A stretch of 64,000 bases of DNA, taken from Aspidiotus rigidus (Eukaryota; Arthropoda; Insecta; Hemiptera; Diaspididae). The stretch spans positions 2,604,001-2,668,000 of the forward strand of contig JAVHKY010000052.1 of assembly GCA_035079385.1 (NCBI GenBank). The letters run 5' to 3'. Numbering within the stretch: the stretch's first letter is position 1; every line of letters begins with the position of its first letter. Position numbers and translations under genes: made by a program. Under the pieces are notes generated by a model. It did no database searches. It saw only the letters and a program-made list of their open reading frames with translations, and was not told the DNA's origin. Positions 60,730 through 64,000 of the stretch are shown here, piece after piece.

Positions 60730-62670
60730 GGGGCCTTTCGGTCGTCTTCTCCCACTAGGTAGAGTCCTCCGAGCGGGGTGTGAGGCAGCGCCAACACATC
60801 CTTGGCTACCCAAAATGTGCCCGTTGTCACGTCCGTCGACCCGGCTGCACACAGGGCACTTGGGTGTCTGTCGGCAGTCACGGATCACGTGACCCTCAGC
60901 GCCACATCTATAGCATCCTGGACCGATGCTTTCATTGGTGCAGGTGGCCGCCATGTGTCCTCGGCGGAGGCACTTGTAACACCTTGGCTGCGTGTTCTTC
61001 CTCTCCAAGGAGACCACTCGACACACGCTCCAGCCAATCTTGGCCTTGCCCTCTTTGAGTATCTCCATCGCCCTCTGTATGCCCAGCTGAACTTGGGCTG
61101 TTTGGCAGCCACGACTTGCAGGCCTACACTGGACCTTGTCTTCTGCACCGATCTTCAGGGCAGTCCGGATCTCTTCGACAGTCACTGACTCCTCAATGTC
61201 CAAGATCAGGAGTCCCGTCTGTCGTTGGGGTTCTCGGACATCAGTTCCATTCCCCAGCGCTTCTTTCAACTTTGCCGCAAACTCCGCGACATTCTTGTTG
61301 TTGGAGTCCGCCCCTTTTAGCTCAATAATCATCTCCCCTTTAGCAGTATACCTTGTCTTGACTGGTGTCAAGCCAAATTCCGCTGGGGACAACTTCTGGC
61401 GCGCTTCCTTAAGGAGGTCGGCGTACCTCACCTCTTCTGAGGTCTTCTTAAGTATCACGGCCCCACCTCGTGGGCGTCTCTTCTGGAGGAGCTGCAGTTT
61501 CTTTGCGTTGGGCATCCTTTTACCATCTTCTGGCCTACTAGGCACAGTGGGAGGGTTGGTGCGACGTCGACGCACTACCTGGCTCCAGGTGGCACCTTCT
61601 TCCAAGATAGGCACAGGCTGTCGCGACTGATGTAGTTGCGGCTCCTGTCGCTGCAGTTCCTGTGGCGGTTGCAGTTGCGGAAGCGGTTGCGGTTGTGGAT
61701 GCAGTTGCGGAAGTGGTTGCGGTCGTGGCTGCAGCTGCAGTTGCGGTTGCAGTTGCGGTTGCAGTTGCGGTTGCCGCGATTGCTGCTGCTTATGCCGTTG
61801 TTGTAGTTGCTGCGCTTGCTGCAATTGCTGCGGTTTCTGCTGCTGTCGCTGCGGTTGCTGCTGCTGTCGCTGCGGTTGCCGCAGTGGTTGTTGCAGTTGC
61901 TGCTTCATTTTCCGCAGCGCTTGCTGTTGTTGCTGCTGCTGGAGTTGTTGCTGTTGCTTTAGCGTCGGCGTCGGCGTTTCCAGTCGTCTTGACACTGACT
62001 GGCCAGTTTCAAGAGCCAAGACTTTCTTGGTAAGCTCCGAAATGCTTACCTTCTGGGCCGCTAGCGCTGCAGCTTGTTGATCAACAAGGGTTTGGAGTTT
62101 CCGGAGCTCCTTGTCCTTGCCTTTCATTGTCATCTCAAGCTGCATGATCTTCTGCTGAAGGCGGAAGTTCTCAGCTTTCATCTTCCCACCTGGAAGGTTC
62201 GGGATGGTGAGGTTGAGTTCCAGTGGTACCTTTGTATCACTGGTGTCAACCTTCTTCCGCTTCCTACGGTTGGTCTCTTCAGGGGATGAGCAATAGCCCC
62301 TCTCAGGATCCTGCTCAAATTCCTGTTCGCTGTGGTCGTCTTTGGGTGAAGGTGGAGTCCCTGTCGCCTTGTTGGACTTCTTGAAGATGTTGTAGACTTT
62401 CTCTTGCTGGTGGCTATGTACCGGTGTACTAGTAGCGATCCCGCCCTCTTTGGGCACTATCTTGTCTACCATAGCTGTGGTGTAAGCCTCGTCTTGGTCC
62501 ACCTTGGTACTGTTGTTTGCCTCATCATATGATTTGGGGACGATACCCCCCGACCCCTCGCCGCCTGAGCGCATCAGCGTGGGGAGCCGGTTTGCCACAT
62601 CCGAAACGGCACCAGTATTCTCATCTTTATCCATTGTCATCTGAAATAATGTTGCAGTGTGAGGCGTCAT
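60727..62670 (-). CDS. ORF1 (gag-like nucleic-acid-binding protein) of element A
   Basis: An intact 647-codon frame. Residues about 165-235 are a basic/coiled-coil part (LNLTIPNLPGGKMKAENFRL, then KGKDKELRKLQTLVDQQAAA). Residues about 237-345 are a Gln/Pro-rich tract encoded by mixed CAG/CAA/CCG codons. Then come GATWSQVVRRRR and LQLLQKRRPRGGAVI. The C-terminus has two CCHC knuckles (CYKCLRRGHMAATC near 564, CYRCGAEGHVIRDC near 586) and a CPVC-x-H-x-C third finger. In R1-clade LINEs this protein packages the RNA and directs it to the nucleus. Other starts are M11 or M13. The stop TAA shares its last A with the ORF2 ATG. Confidence 0.9.
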   Translation of the reverse strand: MTPHTATLFQMTMDKDENTGAVSDVANRLPTLMRSGGEGSGGIVPKSYDEANNSTKVDQDEAYTTAMVDKIVPKEGGIATSTPVHSHQQEKVYNIFKKSNKATGTPPSPKDDHSEQEFEQDPERGYCSSPEETNRRKRKKVDTSDTKVPLELNLTIPNLPGGKMKAENFRLQQKIMQLEMTMKGKDKELRKLQTLVDQQAAALAAQKVSISELTKKVLALETGQSVSRRLETPTPTLKQQQQLQQQQQQQALRKMKQQLQQPLRQPQRQQQQPQRQQQKPQQLQQAQQLQQRHKQQQSRQPQLQPQLQPQLQLQPRPQPLPQLHPQPQPLPQLQPPQELQRQEPQLHQSRQPVPILEEGATWSQVVRRRRTNPPTVPSRPEDGKRMPNAKKLQLLQKRRPRGGAVILKKTSEEVRYADLLKEARQKLSPAEFGLTPVKTRYTAKGEMIIELKGADSNNKNVAEFAAKLKEALGNGTDVREPQRQTGLLILDIEESVTVEEIRTALKIGAEDKVQCRPASRGCQTAQVQLGIQRAMEILKEGKAKIGWSVCRVVSLERKNTQPRCYKCLRRGHMAATCTNESIGPGCYRCGAEGHVIRDCRQTPKCPVCSRVDGRDNGHILGSQGCVGAASHPARRTLPSGRRRPKGP

Positions 62671-62788
62671 CTGGGAAGCTGCTTCCGCCTTCCCAGATCA
62701 TCTTGCAGAACCATACTTCCCCCGCGAGCAGCTTGGTCCACGCAGGGAAAGGCACACACCTTACGGCTATGACCGGGTTTTCATTGTC

Positions 62789-63159
62789 AGAGTTTTCCAT
62801 CTCCTACCTAGTCACTGGAAGAGAGTCCACCAGGGCCAGGCAGATAGAGTGGTATGGGACGTGAAGGTCCAGATGGCGATACGTAACCCCATACAAACAG
62901 GACGTGAAGGCTATGAAAGCAGTACGTAACCCCATTCATACAGGAAGTGAGGGCCACCAGACAGTACGTAACCCCATACATGAAGATGATCCTGATGCAG
63001 GTGTGACTGCCTACACCAGTTGACGGTTTTCTGTCGGGGTTGTCCTTCCCTTATCCTATGGGCCCGTGCCCTAACCTGCAAGGAGACAGGTGGTTTTTTT
63101 AAAAAAAAGTATAGGGTTTCCTTCCCTACGGTTTAATTAGCCTCGGAGTATCCTTCTCC
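62789..63159 (-). promoter_or_regulatory. Element A 5' leader: conserved RNA hairpin module
   Basis: In element sense: GGAGAAGGATACTCC (63145-63159), AGGGAAGGAAACCCT (63113-63127) and GGGAAGGACAACCC (63037-63050). Then comes a 9-bp-stem hairpin TGGTGTAGG/CCTGCATCA with loop CAGTCACA (62993-63018), and further down GGAGATGGAAAACTCT (62789-62804). Stems differ from those of element B by paired changes, while loops and order are kept. Confidence 0.7.
62856..62981. repeat. Three tandem units of about 43 bp in the element A leader
   Basis: The units begin GGACGTGAAGG (third: GGAAGTGAGGG) and end AGTACGTAACCCCATACA on the plus strand. They lie between the ORF1 start and the conserved hairpin module. 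Tandem repeats in the 5' leader are common in LINEs and often act as promoter units; here that is inference. Confidence 0.75.
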
Positions 63160-63354
63160 TAGTACTCTTAGTTGCAGCGCCCCACCCGCACCCCAACAGC
63201 AACCCGCCACCAAACCATAACGCCACCAAACGCCGACCAGAAGCAGACAGAAAGTGAAACAGTCGCAGCCAACACCTCACTATCCTCACATTCGACACTC
63301 AAGTCCAGTACCCCAGAATTCACAAGGGTACCAGACAACTCAGCTCAGTCAAGC

Positions 63355-63490
63355 ACCACAGAAGGCACCCACCAGAGCAGCCCCGATACGCACCCACCCG
63401 GCACAGCGTAGCACCATACAGGCACAGGACGCCGCACCATGGAGGGAACCCACCAGAGCCACCCCAATGTGCACCCTCCCAGCACAAGAC
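63355..63490. repeat. Direct repeat in the element A leader
   Basis: ACCCACCAGAGCAGCCCCGA and ACCCACCAGAGCCACCCCAA head two similar units of about 78 bp (63370 and 63449). The plus-strand open frames here are antisense to the element and Pro/Ser/Thr-rich, so they are probably not genes. Confidence 0.6.
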
Positions 63491-63862
63491 GTCATCCTAG
63501 TTTATAGGCCCAGCAGCGCATCCCGGGTGGCCAGCCCAGTCAGCACGCCCAGACCGCAACTACTCGCGCGAGACAGAGTTCATGTAGCAGCCCATGCGGT
63601 CAGCCTGTTCTGCCAATGAACCCCTCGATTCCAGGTGACGCACAGCCCGGGGGGTCAGCCCAGTCAATGACACCCGGAACCGGACCTCTTCATTCATTCA
63701 TCATCCCACGCATTCAAATCTGTGCCGCACACTCGCCTGTCACCCCATCCACAAGCCCGCCAACGCCCAGCAAAGCCACAGCCCAGAGCACGCCACCATC
63801 AGAGAACAGACGACACACCACGTAGGCCCCCCCACCGCGTCAAGGTGGTACCTTACGGGGGA

Positions 63863-64000
<138 letters not shown>

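Noticed and set aside
62789..63159. AAGGA motifs as bacterial ribosome binding sites
   Set aside because: The context is a eukaryotic LINE leader, and the motif sits in hairpin loops far from any start codon.
63172..63825. Pro/Ser/Thr-rich plus-strand ORFs near the right end
   Set aside because: They lie antisense in the 5' leader of element A and consist of its direct repeats. No domain.

Overview
This is eukaryotic nuclear DNA, most likely from an insect. It is AT-rich, carries many short GTAGGTACCTAC-type stretches, and consists almost entirely of transposable elements and their remains. The families present (Jockey- and R1-clade LINEs, Penelope-like elements with a GIY-YIG domain, a pogo-type element, hAT and Ginger-type DNA elements, Ty1/copia elements and a protein-primed family-B DNA polymerase) fit an arthropod. 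I cannot name the order. I found no complete host gene. The one candidate host exon is an open, splice-bounded 459-bp segment on the minus strand at 18738-19196. No rRNA, tRNA, operon or CRISPR array was recognised.

Layout, left to right. 0-10 kb: a LINE tail (about 20-310), a Penelope GIY-YIG fragment (1617-2328), a long stretch without recognisable genes, a dead FLYWCH/MULE transposase (8260-8997) and a 257-bp hAT MITE with a perfect 8-bp target duplication (9445-9701). 10-19 kb: a MITE, a Penelope-type hairpin, a Ginger-type DNA element with 238-bp inverted repeats (13383-14524), then a roughly 280-bp repeat family interrupted by a Jockey LINE whose 5' part is inverted (twin priming; 14833-16622), then a pogo-type element (18016-18591). 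19-24 kb: AT-rich remnant of a protein-primed DNA polymerase of Polinton/adintovirus type. 24-29 kb: a hairpin insertion, a second Penelope fragment with a MITE nested inside it, a CT microsatellite and a foldback-like element. 29-41 kb: mostly unassigned DNA with scattered inverted and direct repeats. 41-50 kb: a decayed copia element with a matching target duplication (41445-45699), a second copia 3' end, and an RLE-type LINE tail.

50.5-64 kb is the most informative part. Two distinct R1-clade-like LINEs lie in the same orientation (minus), each inserted in an (AAT)n microsatellite: element B (50767-56932, decayed, with a solo LTR inside ORF2) and element A (56975-63863, young, with an intact 647-residue ORF1 and an ORF2 open for 940 codons until a 187-bp Penelope-type insertion). 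In A the ORF1 stop and ORF2 start overlap as TAATG. The 5' leaders of A and B share a colinear set of small hairpins whose stems differ by paired changes while their purine-rich loops stay constant. A 9-bp-stem hairpin with a constant CAGTCAC loop follows. This looks like a conserved, so far unnamed RNA module.

A second theme is a set of short Penelope-type insertions (24.8, 37.9, 47.5 and 57.8 kb). Each is bounded by a direct repeat of about 12-13 bp and is built mostly of one near-perfect inverted repeat with a short one-sided tail. Three of them, or their relatives in the window, carry a degenerate hammerhead-like core in the loop.
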